From JAEMQF01 sp963850525 (GTDB taxonomy: Bacteria; Pseudomonadota; Gammaproteobacteria; Burkholderiales; Burkholderiaceae_C), in assembly GCA_963850525.1 (NCBI GenBank), contig CAWKLQ010000008.1:1550001-1614000 (forward strand): a stretch of 64,000 nucleotides of DNA, read 5' to 3'. Below the pieces are notes generated by a model, which had not been told where the DNA came from, ran no database searches, and saw nothing but the letters and a program-made list of their open reading frames with translations. The translations under genes were made by a program, and so were the position numbers. Below, in pieces: positions 45,912 through 56,514 of this stretch; the stretch's first letter is position 1; the number at the start of each line of letters is the position of its first letter.

Positions 45912-46943
45912 ATGCGTCGCCGACTCAATTCACTGCTCGTTGTGCTGGGGGGCTTTCTTGTCAGCCTCGGCGCGAACTCGCAGGAACTCAACCTGTATTC
46001 AGCGCGCCACTACCAGACTGACGAAGCGCTTTACAGCGGTTTCACACGCGCCACGGGAATCCGCATCAACCGTGTCGACGCCGACGACGCGGGTATCTTG
46101 GCCAGGCTTCGCAGCGAAGGCAGTTCCAGCCCGGCTGACGTGATTCTGCTGGTCGACGCGGCACGGCTTTGGCGCGCCGAAGTCGACGGTTTGTTCCAAC
46201 CGGTTCGTTCCGCCACGTTGGAGTCTCGCGTCCCGGGACATTTGCGCGGCAAGGATTCGGCGGCAGGCGCGTCCTGGTTTGGTCTGTCCACGCGTGCCCG
46301 AGTGATTGTTTATGACAAAAAATCGGTTCGAGCAGCCGACGTCGACACCTACGAGAAACTCGCCGACCCGAAACACAAGGGCAAACTCTGCACACGTTCG
46401 GGTTCGCACCCGTACAACCTGTCGCTGTTCGGCGCCGTCTTGGAGCAGCTCGGCCCCGCCGCCACCGAAGTTTGGCTCGCCGGCTTGGTCTCGAATATGG
46501 CGCGGCCGCCCAAGGGCGGCGATACCGACCAGATCATGGCGGTGGCCAGCGGCGAGTGCCAGATTGCATTGACCAACACCTACTACCTCGCGCGGCTCAT
46601 GCGTTCGGTCAAAGCCGCAGACCGTGCCGCCGTGGAAAGCGTTGGCGTAATCTTCCCGAACCAGGCCGGCTCGGGCACGCATGTCAATGTGGCCGGCGCG
46701 GCGATTGCGAAATCAGCGCCGCACCGGGAGGCTGCGCTTAAGTTCCTTGAGTATCTGGTAAGCGACGCCGCCCAGCTTTACTTCGCCGATGGAAATAACG
46801 AGTGGCCGGTTGTCAAGATACAAAGCTCGAATCCAGCACTCAACGCCTTCGGCACCTTTAAGTTGGACCCGGTTCCTGTGTCGGTGATCGGAATGAACCA
46901 GATCAAAATACAGCAGATGCTTGACCGCGTCGGTTACAAATAA
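45912..46943 (+). CDS. Fe(III) ABC transporter substrate-binding protein (FutA/FbpA-like)
   Basis: This is a 343-aa periplasmic protein (signal peptide about 1-23). The family start LNLYSARHYQTDEALYSGFTRATGI includes the iron-binding tyrosine region, with further Tyr residues in NTYYLAR. The pattern VDAARLWRAEVDGLFQPVRS ... GLSTRARVIVYDKKSV ... EVWLAGLVSNMARPPKGGDTDQI ... EYLVSDAAQLYFADGNNEWPV is typical of FutA/IdiA. It binds ferric iron for uptake. GGAGG precedes the ATG. A Fur box lies about 50 bases upstream. The permease and ATPase genes are not in the window, so they must be encoded elsewhere. Confidence 0.93.
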   Translation: MRRRLNSLLVVLGGFLVSLGANSQELNLYSARHYQTDEALYSGFTRATGIRINRVDADDAGILARLRSEGSSSPADVILLVDAARLWRAEVDGLFQPVRSATLESRVPGHLRGKDSAAGASWFGLSTRARVIVYDKKSVRAADVDTYEKLADPKHKGKLCTRSGSHPYNLSLFGAVLEQLGPAATEVWLAGLVSNMARPPKGGDTDQIMAVASGECQIALTNTYYLARLMRSVKAADRAAVESVGVIFPNQAGSGTHVNVAGAAIAKSAPHREAALKFLEYLVSDAAQLYFADGNNEWPVVKIQSSNPALNAFGTFKLDPVPVSVIGMNQIKIQQMLDRVGYK

Positions 46944-47004
46944 ACTGCTCAGATCAGTGCCTTGAAATTCATTGCGGCGAATCTTTCGTTTGTTTAGAAT
47001 CCAT

Positions 47005-47034
47005 TTGCCCTTGGTGGGTCTTCTAGTCTAAATA
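47005..47034 (+). promoter_or_regulatory. Possible sigma-70 promoter of H-NS gene
   Basis: TTGCCC (47005-47010) and TAAATA (47029-47034) lie 18 bases apart in an AT-rich stretch just upstream of the H-NS gene. The match to consensus is moderate. The gap from the FutA-like stop to here (46944-47004) shows nothing else. Confidence 0.4.
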
Positions 47035-47050
47035 TACAAAGGGTCGGATC

Positions 47051-47356
47051 ATGGCATCGCTCAAGGAACTTCTCGCGCAAAAAGAGGCACTCGACAAGGA
47101 GATTGAAAATACCAAGAAACAAGCCCGCGCCGAAGCCATCGCCAAAGTGCGGACCTTGATGCTGGAATATGGCTTGACCGCGTCTGACCTGAGCGCAAAG
47201 ACCGCGGCCAAGGGCAGCATCCGGTCGGGCGGGAAAGTGGCGGTCAAGTACCGGAATGCAGCGACCGGCGATACCTGGAGCGGGCGCGGGCTGCGACCCA
47301 ACTGGCTCAAGGCTGCACTCGCTTCCGGGCGAAAAATCGACGAATTTGCCGTCTGA
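47051..47356 (+). CDS. H-NS-family histone-like nucleoid protein
   Basis: This 101-aa protein has an N-terminal coiled coil for dimerisation (ELLAQKEALDKEIENTKKQARAEAI, about 5-30) and a C-terminal DNA-binding domain with KVAVKYRNAATGDTWSGRGLRPNWLKAAL (about 62-91). The loop SGRGLRP is the AT-hook-like H-NS motif. It silences AT-rich DNA and shapes the nucleoid. The length is normal for betaproteobacterial short H-NS proteins. Its own promoter seems to lie in the AT-rich upstream region. Two or three hairpins follow its stop. Confidence 0.92.
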   Translation: MASLKELLAQKEALDKEIENTKKQARAEAIAKVRTLMLEYGLTASDLSAKTAAKGSIRSGGKVAVKYRNAATGDTWSGRGLRPNWLKAALASGRKIDEFAV

Positions 47357-47479
47357 TGTCGGCTGCCCGGCCTTTCCGGGCGGGGGCATCAGCGCTTCGA
47401 GAGTGCATTGTCCGGGGGCAGCGACCGCCCCCTCGGCCAAGGGGGCGGCAAAGTAAATCGCGAGGGCGCATCGCGATTT
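47353..47479 (+). other. Three consecutive hairpins after H-NS gene
   Basis: CTGATG (47353-47358) pairs with CATCAG (47387-47392) around GCCCGG/CCGGGC (47365-47370 and 47376-47381). CCGCCCCC (47425-47432) pairs with GGGGGCGG (47441-47448). AAATCGCG (47455-47462) pairs with CGCGATTT (47472-47479). The H-NS stop lies in the first stem. They probably terminate or stabilise the H-NS transcript and form the leader of the GGDEF-EAL gene. Confidence 0.55.
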
Positions 47480-47536
47480 CTCGTACAGTCGAAATCGGTG
47501 CCCACATTTTTCCATCCGCCCGTGCCAGAAGCCCGA

Positions 47537-49747
47537 ATGAACCACGCATCGGCGGCCACCGGCGTTCCGCCTGAAGCGCTGGGTTGGCAACGCCTTCTCG
47601 CTCTGGCGCCGCGGCGCGCCTGGCAGTCGCTGCTGCGTCTGACTCAGCGCAGATCCGCCTTGAACGCAGTTCTGGAAGCCTCCGGGCTGGGGCTCGCGAC
47701 TTGGGCATTGCGCAGCGGTACGGTCCGCTTGTCGCCGCGTTGGCTGAAAATTCTGGGAATCGAGGCGCGGGAGTTCCCCGGGTCGATAGACGCTTTCTGG
47801 GGCCTCATCCACCCCCTGGACCTGGCCACAGTACGCCAAGCTTTCGAGACGCTGGCCCGTTCCGATTCGGCGGTCTGCCGCATCGAGGCCCGCATGCTGC
47901 GCAGCGACCGTCACTGGGTGCCGTTGGAACTCAGCGCCATCGTCGCTTCGCACAGTTTTTTCGGCCGGGCGCTCAGCGTACGGTGCACGGCGGCCGACCT
48001 CAGCGACAAGCAGTTCGCGCGGGATCGGGAGAATCTGGCGCAACACTTGTTCGAGCAATTGCACGAGGGCCTGATCGTCACGGATGCGGCGTACCGGGTC
48101 GTCGAGGTCAATCCGATGTACTGCGAGTTCATGGGCTGCTCACGTGCGGAAACGCTGGGCACGGTGCCCAGCCTGCTGCGGCAGGCACGCCATGACGCGA
48201 GCGAAGACGTGCGCCACCCCACGATCCTCGCCAGCCTGCAGGCCGGCGACGCCTGGCAGGGCGAGATCCTGCATCGCCGCAACAACGGCGAGCCGTGCAC
48301 GCTGCAAGTATCGGCGCGTCTGGTTCGCAATCCCGCGGGCCAGGTGCAGCACCATGTGCTGGCGGTGTCGGACGTCACGTTGGTTCGGCAGCAGATCGAG
48401 CAGTTGCGCCGACAGGCTCATTTCGACGAACTGACCGGCCTGCCCAACCGCGTCCGGCTGACGCAAATCCTCACGCAGGCGATGGCGGCGTGCGAGCGCG
48501 AGGCCACCTTGCTCACGGTGTGCTTCCTCGACCTCGACTATTTCAAACCGGTGAACGACCAATTCGGCCACCACGCCGGCGACGAGCTTCTGGTCAAACT
48601 GGCCGATCGCCTGCGTCGGTCCCTGCGCACGCGAGCCAACGGCGACGATCTTGTCGCGCGCATCGGCGGCGACGAGTTCGTGCTGCTGCTGCGCAGCGCC
48701 ACGCTCGAGGAAAGCCGGCAGGCGGTGGAGCGCATGCAGCGCCAAGTGCATCTGCCGTTTGCGCTCGATGCGAGCGAGGCGCCGGTGTACATCACAGCGA
48801 GCATCGGCGCCACCGTCTACCCGCTGGACGAAGCCGACGCCGAGACCTTGCTGCGCCACGCCGATCACGCGATGTACGGCGCCAAACAGGCGGGGCGAAA
48901 CGGCTACCAGTTCTTCGACGCGGAACACGACCGCCGCACCGAGGCGCGCTTCGTCGCCCTCGGCCGGGTTCAGGACGCCCTGGATGCGCAGGAATTCTGT
49001 CTGTACTTCCAGCCCAAGGTCGACATGCGAGACGGGCGCGTCGTCGGCGTTGAAGCGCTGCTGCGCTGGAACCACCCTGAGCAAGGCATGCTGCTGCCCG
49101 GCCAGTTCTTGCCGTTGATCGAACACACCGGCTTGGGCGTGAGTGTGGGCAACTGGGTCCTGCAGCGTGGCATCGAACAGCTCGCCCAGTGGCAACACAT
49201 GGGCTTGGACCTGACGGTGAGCATCAACGTGTCGGCGCGGCACCTCCAGGAACCCATGTTCGCGCGGCACCTGGCGATGTTGCTGGCGCAGCAGACAACG
49301 CCGGTGGCGGACCGCCTCGTCCTCGAAATCCTCGAGACCACAGCGCTGGCCGACGTTGATTTCACGTGCAATCTGATGCAGGAATGCCGGGCGCTGGGCG
49401 TGCGTTTTGCGCTCGACGACTTCGGCACGGGTTATTCGACCCTGACCTACCTGAAGCGCCTGCCGCTGGACATGCTCAAGATCGACCGCTCGTTCGTCAT
49501 CAACATGCTCAACGACCGGCACGACCTGGCGATTGTCGAGGGCGTGATCGGCTTGTCGGAAACCTTCGGCTGCAGCGTCGTCGCCGAAGGCGTGGACACG
49601 CTGGAGCAAGCGCAACGGCTGATCGAAATCGGTTGCGACATGGGCCAAGGCAACGGCATCGCGCCACCCATGCCCGCCGACGAAGTGGTGGAGTGGGTCC
49701 ACGCCTTCCACGGCATCTCCACCTTGGCCGCGCCGCTCATCGACTAG
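47537..49747 (+). CDS. PAS-GGDEF-EAL cyclic-di-GMP enzyme
   Basis: This is a 736-aa cytoplasmic signalling protein. Two PAS-like regions (about 35-160 and 170-290, the second with HEGLIVTDAAYRVVEVNPMYCEFMG) are followed by a GGDEF domain with an intact active site (ARIGGDEFVLLL near 373-384). An EAL domain follows with VGVEALLRWN (about 503-512), LDDFGTGYSTLTYLKRLPLDMLKIDRSF and VVAEGVDT. Both synthase and phosphodiesterase motifs look intact, so the net activity is open. No transmembrane helix is predicted by eye; an Arg-rich N-terminus precedes the first PAS. The ATG at 47537 follows the hairpin region; the longer in-frame start would read through it. The gene is probably monocistronic. Confidence 0.9.
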   Translation: MNHASAATGVPPEALGWQRLLALAPRRAWQSLLRLTQRRSALNAVLEASGLGLATWALRSGTVRLSPRWLKILGIEAREFPGSIDAFWGLIHPLDLATVRQAFETLARSDSAVCRIEARMLRSDRHWVPLELSAIVASHSFFGRALSVRCTAADLSDKQFARDRENLAQHLFEQLHEGLIVTDAAYRVVEVNPMYCEFMGCSRAETLGTVPSLLRQARHDASEDVRHPTILASLQAGDAWQGEILHRRNNGEPCTLQVSARLVRNPAGQVQHHVLAVSDVTLVRQQIEQLRRQAHFDELTGLPNRVRLTQILTQAMAACEREATLLTVCFLDLDYFKPVNDQFGHHAGDELLVKLADRLRRSLRTRANGDDLVARIGGDEFVLLLRSATLEESRQAVERMQRQVHLPFALDASEAPVYITASIGATVYPLDEADAETLLRHADHAMYGAKQAGRNGYQFFDAEHDRRTEARFVALGRVQDALDAQEFCLYFQPKVDMRDGRVVGVEALLRWNHPEQGMLLPGQFLPLIEHTGLGVSVGNWVLQRGIEQLAQWQHMGLDLTVSINVSARHLQEPMFARHLAMLLAQQTTPVADRLVLEILETTALADVDFTCNLMQECRALGVRFALDDFGTGYSTLTYLKRLPLDMLKIDRSFVINMLNDRHDLAIVEGVIGLSETFGCSVVAEGVDTLEQAQRLIEIGCDMGQGNGIAPPMPADEVVEWVHAFHGISTLAAPLID

Positions 49748-49803
49748 AGTGTGTGTGCCGTCGGCGTGTGCCGACGTTGTGCTTGCCGGCACCTTGCGCT
49801 TCG

Positions 49804-51675
49804 ATGATTCCCAACAACTTCCTTCAGGACCTGCTGTCCCGTGTCGACATCGTCGAAGTCGTGGGGCGCCACGTGCAGCTCAAGAAGAATGGCGCCAACC
49901 TGTCGGGCCTGTGCCCGTTCCACGCCGAGAAGTCGCCGAGCTTCACCGTCAGCCCGAGCAAGCAGTTCTATCACTGCTTCGGCTGCGGCGTGAACGGCAA
50001 CGCGATCAGCTTCCTGATGGAACACACGGGCGCGGGATTTCGCGAAGCCGTGGAGGACCTGGCGCAGCAGTTGGGCGTGAAGATTCCCGACGACGACGCG
50101 ACACCGGCGGACCGCGAACGCGCGATGGCCGTCAAGCAACATCGCCAGACGCTTGCCGACATGCTGAGTCAGGCGGCGGCGTTCTATCGGGCGCAACTCA
50201 AGGGAAGCCCGCGCGCCGTCGACTATCTGCGGCGGCGCGGTCTGACCGGAGACATTGCCGCGCAGTTCGGTTTGGGTTACGCCCCCGACGGTTGGCGAGG
50301 CCTGGCGAACGCGTTTGACAATTACGACGACCCGCGCCTCGAAGAAGGCGGCATGGTGATTGCCCACCCTGCCGTGCCCCCGGCTACCGAGTCGGGCGCG
50401 CCGGGCGAACCCGAGGAACGCGTTGAGCGCAAGCGCTACGACCGCTTTCGCGACCGCATCATGTTCCCGATCCGCTCGGTGCAGGGTGACGTCATTGGCT
50501 TCGGCGGCCGCGTGCTCGACCGCGGCGAGCCGAAGTACCTGAACTCGCCCGAAACGCCGCTGTTCAGCAAGGGCCGCGAGCTCTACGGCCTGTTCGAGGC
50601 ACGCCAGGGCGTGCGCGAGCGCGGCTACGCCTTGGTCGTGGAAGGCTACATGGACGTGGTCGCCCTGGCGCAGACGGGATTTGCGAATGCGGTGGCCACG
50701 CTCGGTACCGCCTGCACTGCGGAGCATGTGCAAAAGCTGTTCCGCTTCACCGAATCGGTCGTATTCAGTTTCGACGGCGACGCCGCCGGACGCCGCGCGG
50801 CGCTGCGCGCCATGGAGGCAAGCCTGCCGCACGCGCAGCCCACCCGCAGCATCAAGTTCCTGTTCCTTCCCACCGAGCACGACCCCGACAGTTATGTGCG
50901 CGAATTCGGCGCTGCGGCATTCGAAACCTGCATCGCGCAGGCGGTGCCCTTGTCGCGGCAGATGGTCGACGCCGCGGCGACCGGCTGCGACCTTGAAACT
51001 GCCGAAGGCCGGGCGCGCCTGCTGGCCAACGCCAAGCCGTACTGGTCGGCGTTGCCCGAGGGCGCGCTGAAAATGCAAATGCTGAACGAATTTGCCGCGA
51101 CGGCGCGGCTCGACGGTGCCGAGGTGCAGCGCCTCTGGCAAGCCCCCGGGGAGTCCCGAGCCGGGCCGGTCACGGCGCCGGTGCGCCCGCCCCGGACCCT
51201 CAGCAAGCGACTCAGCCGCGGCACCGCAACCCTCCTGGACCGCGCGCTTTGGCTGCTGCTGAATCGCTGCGAGCTGTGGGCGGCGCTCGACGGCGAAGCC
51301 CACGACATGCTGGCCCAGCAAGCCGCGCCCTATGGCCTGCTGTTCGGCGGCTTCGAGCAAGTCCTGCTCGACCATGGGCCCTTGAATTGCGCTGCCTATC
51401 TGCACGAGTTGCGCGCCAGCGCGGCTCCCGGCAGCGGCCAGGACGTCTTGACGCGAATTGCTGAGCTGCAGGAACCCGATTCGACGATGGACTTCGAGCG
51501 CGAACTGCGCCTGGTCGTCGATCGCATGCGACTTCAAGCGGTTGAAGACGAACTCACCCAACTCTTCGAGTCCGGCACGCTGTCTGGCGACGCGCAACAG
51601 CGAAGTCGGCACTTGATGGGCCTGCGCGCCCAGCTCAAGGCGCAGTTCGCCTCGCCAAGCGCATCCGGCGGCTGA
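49804..51675 (+). CDS. dnaG: DNA primase
   Basis: This 623-aa primase has the CHC2 zinc finger with Cys37, His40, Cys58 and Cys61 (LCPFHAEKSPSF ... HCFGCG). The catalytic core carries FGGRVLDRGEPKYLNSPETPLFSKG and the TOPRIM domain (LVVEGYMDVVALAQTG, then SFDGDAAGRRAA). A C-terminal DnaB-interaction domain follows. It makes RNA primers at the replication fork. An Ala/Pro-rich linker (about 445-470) separates core and C-terminal parts. The ATG at 49804 begins the standard IPNNFLQDLLSRVDIVEVV. The rpoD gene follows after 300 bases with its own promoter, the usual macromolecular-synthesis order but without rpsU in this window. Confidence 0.96.
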   Translation: MIPNNFLQDLLSRVDIVEVVGRHVQLKKNGANLSGLCPFHAEKSPSFTVSPSKQFYHCFGCGVNGNAISFLMEHTGAGFREAVEDLAQQLGVKIPDDDATPADRERAMAVKQHRQTLADMLSQAAAFYRAQLKGSPRAVDYLRRRGLTGDIAAQFGLGYAPDGWRGLANAFDNYDDPRLEEGGMVIAHPAVPPATESGAPGEPEERVERKRYDRFRDRIMFPIRSVQGDVIGFGGRVLDRGEPKYLNSPETPLFSKGRELYGLFEARQGVRERGYALVVEGYMDVVALAQTGFANAVATLGTACTAEHVQKLFRFTESVVFSFDGDAAGRRAALRAMEASLPHAQPTRSIKFLFLPTEHDPDSYVREFGAAAFETCIAQAVPLSRQMVDAAATGCDLETAEGRARLLANAKPYWSALPEGALKMQMLNEFAATARLDGAEVQRLWQAPGESRAGPVTAPVRPPRTLSKRLSRGTATLLDRALWLLLNRCELWAALDGEAHDMLAQQAAPYGLLFGGFEQVLLDHGPLNCAAYLHELRASAAPGSGQDVLTRIAELQEPDSTMDFERELRLVVDRMRLQAVEDELTQLFESGTLSGDAQQRSRHLMGLRAQLKAQFASPSASGG

Positions 51676-51706
51676 GCGGCAGAACGGCTCCCGGAGCTTC
51701 TGGCTT

Positions 51707-51735
51707 TTGACCGACCGCGGTGTTTGGACGATAAT
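51707..51735 (+). promoter_or_regulatory. Sigma-70 promoter of rpoD
   Basis: TTGACC (51707-51712) and GATAAT (51730-51735) are separated by 17 bases, a near-consensus housekeeping promoter. It leaves a leader of about 235 bases before rpoD. This leader contains a CTGTC/GACAG stem (about 51754-51769) and a small possible reading frame at 51846-51959, but no recognised control element. Confidence 0.75.
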
Positions 51736-51975
51736 CAAGGGTTTCCATACCTGCTGTCCCGTGGCGACAGGCCGACCCTGACCCAAGGGACGCAGCGCTG
51801 GCCGCCCCACTCACCGCCGCGACTACGGATTTCTGCCACTGCGTGATGAAGCCGGTGCCCCCTTGCTGGCGATGTGCGCGGCAGGGCCGCACGCCAACTT
51901 GGACCATGTCTCCGCGGGCCCCGGTTCGAGGCTTGTCTTTCCGGGCAGCCAGCCCTTAAATTTTCGAGGAATTGC

Positions 51976-54180
<2,205 letters not shown>

Positions 54181-54210
<30 letters not shown>

Positions 54211-54312
54211 TTGGCCAAGTACGTACCGCCGCAGGCGGTCGCGGCCACGCAGCGGCCGCGGCTGCGCTTGCGCCGCAGGCACAAACTGGGCACGTACCTG
54301 GACAATCTCTAG
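54181..54312 (+). repeat. In-frame duplication of rpoD 3' end
   Basis: The last codons of rpoD (54181-54210, encoding KLRTYLDNL and TGA) recur at 54283-54312 (KLGTYLDNL and TAG), in the same reading frame, 34 codons apart. The differences are mostly synonymous. The 72 bases between carry two GCCGCAGG units and remain open after the TGA. This is either a remnant of a duplication or a readthrough extension. Confidence 0.7.
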
Positions 54313-54394
54313 TCGCGCGTCGGGCTTGGAGCCGGGTCCGCTGGGGCATCTTGCTGCGCGATAATCCCGCTCCAATGCAACCCTCGCCGCGCGC

Positions 54395-55354
54395 ATGACT
54401 CAGATCGTCGAAGGCACGATTCTGTTTGCCGATTTGCGCGGCAGCACGTCCTTGTACGAGTCGCTGGGCAACGCCGAAGCCAGTGCCGTGGTGACGCAAA
54501 GTGTTGCCTTGCTCGACGGCATCGTGCGCAGCTGTGACGGCCGCGTCGTGAAAACGCTCGGCGACGGCCTGATGGCGATGTTCGCGCGCCCGTCCAGCGC
54601 GGTCAGCGCCGCCGACGACATGCACGAGTCGCTCGAACGCCTGGGCCCGGCCAGCGGCGCCGCCCCCGGCTTGGCGCCGCTCAAACTTCAGGTGGGGTTG
54701 GCGCACGGTGAAGTCGTTGAAATGGCGGGAGACCTTTTCGGCGACGCCGTCAACGTGGCAGCGCGCCTGCTCGACCACGCCGGCGACAATGAGACGCTGG
54801 TCACGGCCACCGTGCGCGACAGCCTGGACGAGAGCACGCGCGATCGGTTTCGCAGCCTGGACCGCATGCAGTTGCGCGGCCGGACCGAACCGGTTCATGT
54901 GTATTTGCTCGAGGCGTCGCGCCGTTTCGGCGACACCGCGACGACGGCATTCGGCGACATGGCGGTCGTTCCCGAGCCCGAAGGCATCCGCCTCATCTGG
55001 CTTGACTTGAACCGCGTCTATTCTGGCGCGAACCTGCCGGTCGTTCTGGGGCGCAGCCCGCAGGCGGCGTATTGCATCGACGACACCCGCGTCTCGAGGT
55101 CGCACGCCCGCATCGACTGGCACGGCGGCACGTTCCAGCTGACTGACCTGAGCTACAACGGCACCTACGTGCGTTTCGACCACGACCCCGAAATCATCAG
55201 CCTGCGCCGCGGCACCTGCACCCTGCACGGCAGCGGCCTGGTGGGGCTGGGAACGCCGCCGCTGGAGCCTTCGAGCCCGAGCGTGCGCTTCGAAGTCATG
55301 AAATTCGGCGACACGCAACCGCAACCCGCGGGCGAATTCGGCGACGAGCACTGA
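54395..55354 (+). CDS. Class III adenylate/guanylate cyclase with FHA domain
   Basis: This 319-aa protein has an N-terminal nucleotide cyclase domain (about 1-175) with LFADLRGSTSLYESLG and a second metal aspartate in VVKTLGDGLMAMF. Further on are VGLAHGEVVEMAGDLFGDAVNVAARLLDHA and LRGRTEPVHVYLL. A C-terminal FHA domain (about 210-300) has VLGRSPQAAYCIDDTRVSRSHARIDWHGGTFQLTDLSYNGTYVRF with the phosphothreonine-binding Arg, Ser, His and Asn. It likely makes cAMP or responds to phosphorylated partners. There is no membrane segment. The ATG at 54395 is consistent with the domain start. It is 14 bases upstream of hemH and probably cotranscribed with it. Confidence 0.9.
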   Translation: MTQIVEGTILFADLRGSTSLYESLGNAEASAVVTQSVALLDGIVRSCDGRVVKTLGDGLMAMFARPSSAVSAADDMHESLERLGPASGAAPGLAPLKLQVGLAHGEVVEMAGDLFGDAVNVAARLLDHAGDNETLVTATVRDSLDESTRDRFRSLDRMQLRGRTEPVHVYLLEASRRFGDTATTAFGDMAVVPEPEGIRLIWLDLNRVYSGANLPVVLGRSPQAAYCIDDTRVSRSHARIDWHGGTFQLTDLSYNGTYVRFDHDPEIISLRRGTCTLHGSGLVGLGTPPLEPSSPSVRFEVMKFGDTQPQPAGEFGDEH

Positions 55355-55368
55355 GAGTTCGCGGCCGG

Positions 55369-56460
55369 ATGCGTTTTCACCCCGAGCCCGAACGTGTCCA
55401 TGGCACTTCGTCGCGCACCGCCGTCTTGCTGTGCAACCTCGGCACGCCCGATGCGGCCACGCCCGCCGCGCTGCGCCGCTACCTCGGTGAATTCCTGAGC
55501 GACCCGCGCGTCGTCGAGATTCCCAAGCTGCTCTGGTGGCCAATCCTGCACGGCGTCATCTTGCGCGTGCGGCCGGCCAAATCGGCGCGCAAGTACGCGA
55601 GCATCTGGACGCCCGAGGGCTCGCCGCTGCTCGTGTGGACCGACAAGCAAGCGAAGTTGCTGCGCGGCTTCCTCGGCGAGCGTGGCCACGACGTGACGGT
55701 ACGCTTCGCGATGCGCTACGGCAACCCTGGCCTGGCCCAGGTGCTCGACGACCTCAAGACCGAACACGTCGAACGCATTCTGCTGCTGCCCCTTTACCCG
55801 CAGTATTCAGGGCCCACCACGGCGAGCGTGATCGACGCGCTCGGCGCGTGGGCGCGCCGCATACGCGCCGTGCCCGAGTTGCGCGTTGTCAACCACTATC
55901 ACGACGACACGGGCTACATCGACGCCCTGGCGCGCAGCGTCAGCGAACATTGGCAAATCCACGGGCGCCCGGACCAGCTGGTGCTGAGCTTTCACGGCGT
56001 GCCGAAGCGCACCCTGCTGCTCGGCGACCCGTATCACTGCGAGTGTCAGAAGACGGCACGCCTGCTCGGGCTGCGCCTCGGCCTGAAACCCGATGAATTG
56101 CAGGTGACGTTTCAAAGCCGCTTCGGCAAGGCGCAGTGGCTCCAGCCGTACACCGCGCCGACACTGGTGGAGTTGGCGCGGCGCGGGCTGAAGCGCGTCG
56201 ACGTCTTGTGCCCCGGCTTCGCCGTCGATTGCCTGGAGACGCTCGAGGAAATCGCCGTCGAAGCGCGTGATGCCTTCCTTGCGGCGGGTGGCAAAGAGTT
56301 TCACTACCTGCCGTGCCTGAATATCCGCAACGACTGGATTGCCGCGCTCGCCGATTTGGCGATTCGCCACATGCAGGGCTGGGACACGACGCGCAAGGGC
56401 GGCGACGGCGAGCGTGACGCGCAACGCATCCGCGCGCTGGCACTGGGCGCTCAGCGCTGA
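55369..56460 (+). CDS. hemH: Ferrochelatase
   Basis: This 363-aa enzyme inserts Fe(II) into protoporphyrin IX, the last step of haem synthesis. The pattern VLLCNLGTPDAATPAALRRYLGEFLSDPRVVEIP, LPLYPQYSGPTTASV, the catalytic His in LSFHGVPKRTLLLGDPYHCECQKTA, FQSRFGKAQWLQPYT and CPGFAVDCLETLEEI is complete. The length fits betaproteobacterial HemH. The start follows the cyclase gene by 14 bases. The gene is convergent with tctA, with a GC-rich hairpin between them. Given the many c-type cytochromes in the window, haem supply matters, but the gene is a general housekeeping one. Confidence 0.96.
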   Translation: MRFHPEPERVHGTSSRTAVLLCNLGTPDAATPAALRRYLGEFLSDPRVVEIPKLLWWPILHGVILRVRPAKSARKYASIWTPEGSPLLVWTDKQAKLLRGFLGERGHDVTVRFAMRYGNPGLAQVLDDLKTEHVERILLLPLYPQYSGPTTASVIDALGAWARRIRAVPELRVVNHYHDDTGYIDALARSVSEHWQIHGRPDQLVLSFHGVPKRTLLLGDPYHCECQKTARLLGLRLGLKPDELQVTFQSRFGKAQWLQPYTAPTLVELARRGLKRVDVLCPGFAVDCLETLEEIAVEARDAFLAAGGKEFHYLPCLNIRNDWIAALADLAIRHMQGWDTTRKGGDGERDAQRIRALALGAQR

Positions 56461-56481
56461 GACCCGCGTCGGGGCCTTGAC

Positions 56482-56514
56482 GCGGCCGCCTGGGCCAGCC
56501 TCAGCGGCGGCCGC
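56482..56514. terminator. Bidirectional hairpin between hemH and tctA
   Basis: The arms GCGGCCGC at 56482-56489 and 56507-56514 can form a strong stem with a 17-base loop. It lies between convergent genes and overlaps the last tctA codons. No long T-run follows, so termination efficiency is uncertain. Confidence 0.4.

Noticed and set aside
51846..51959. Small reading frame in the rpoD leader
   Set aside because: No Shine-Dalgarno and a translation without recognisable features; not enough support to call a leader peptide.
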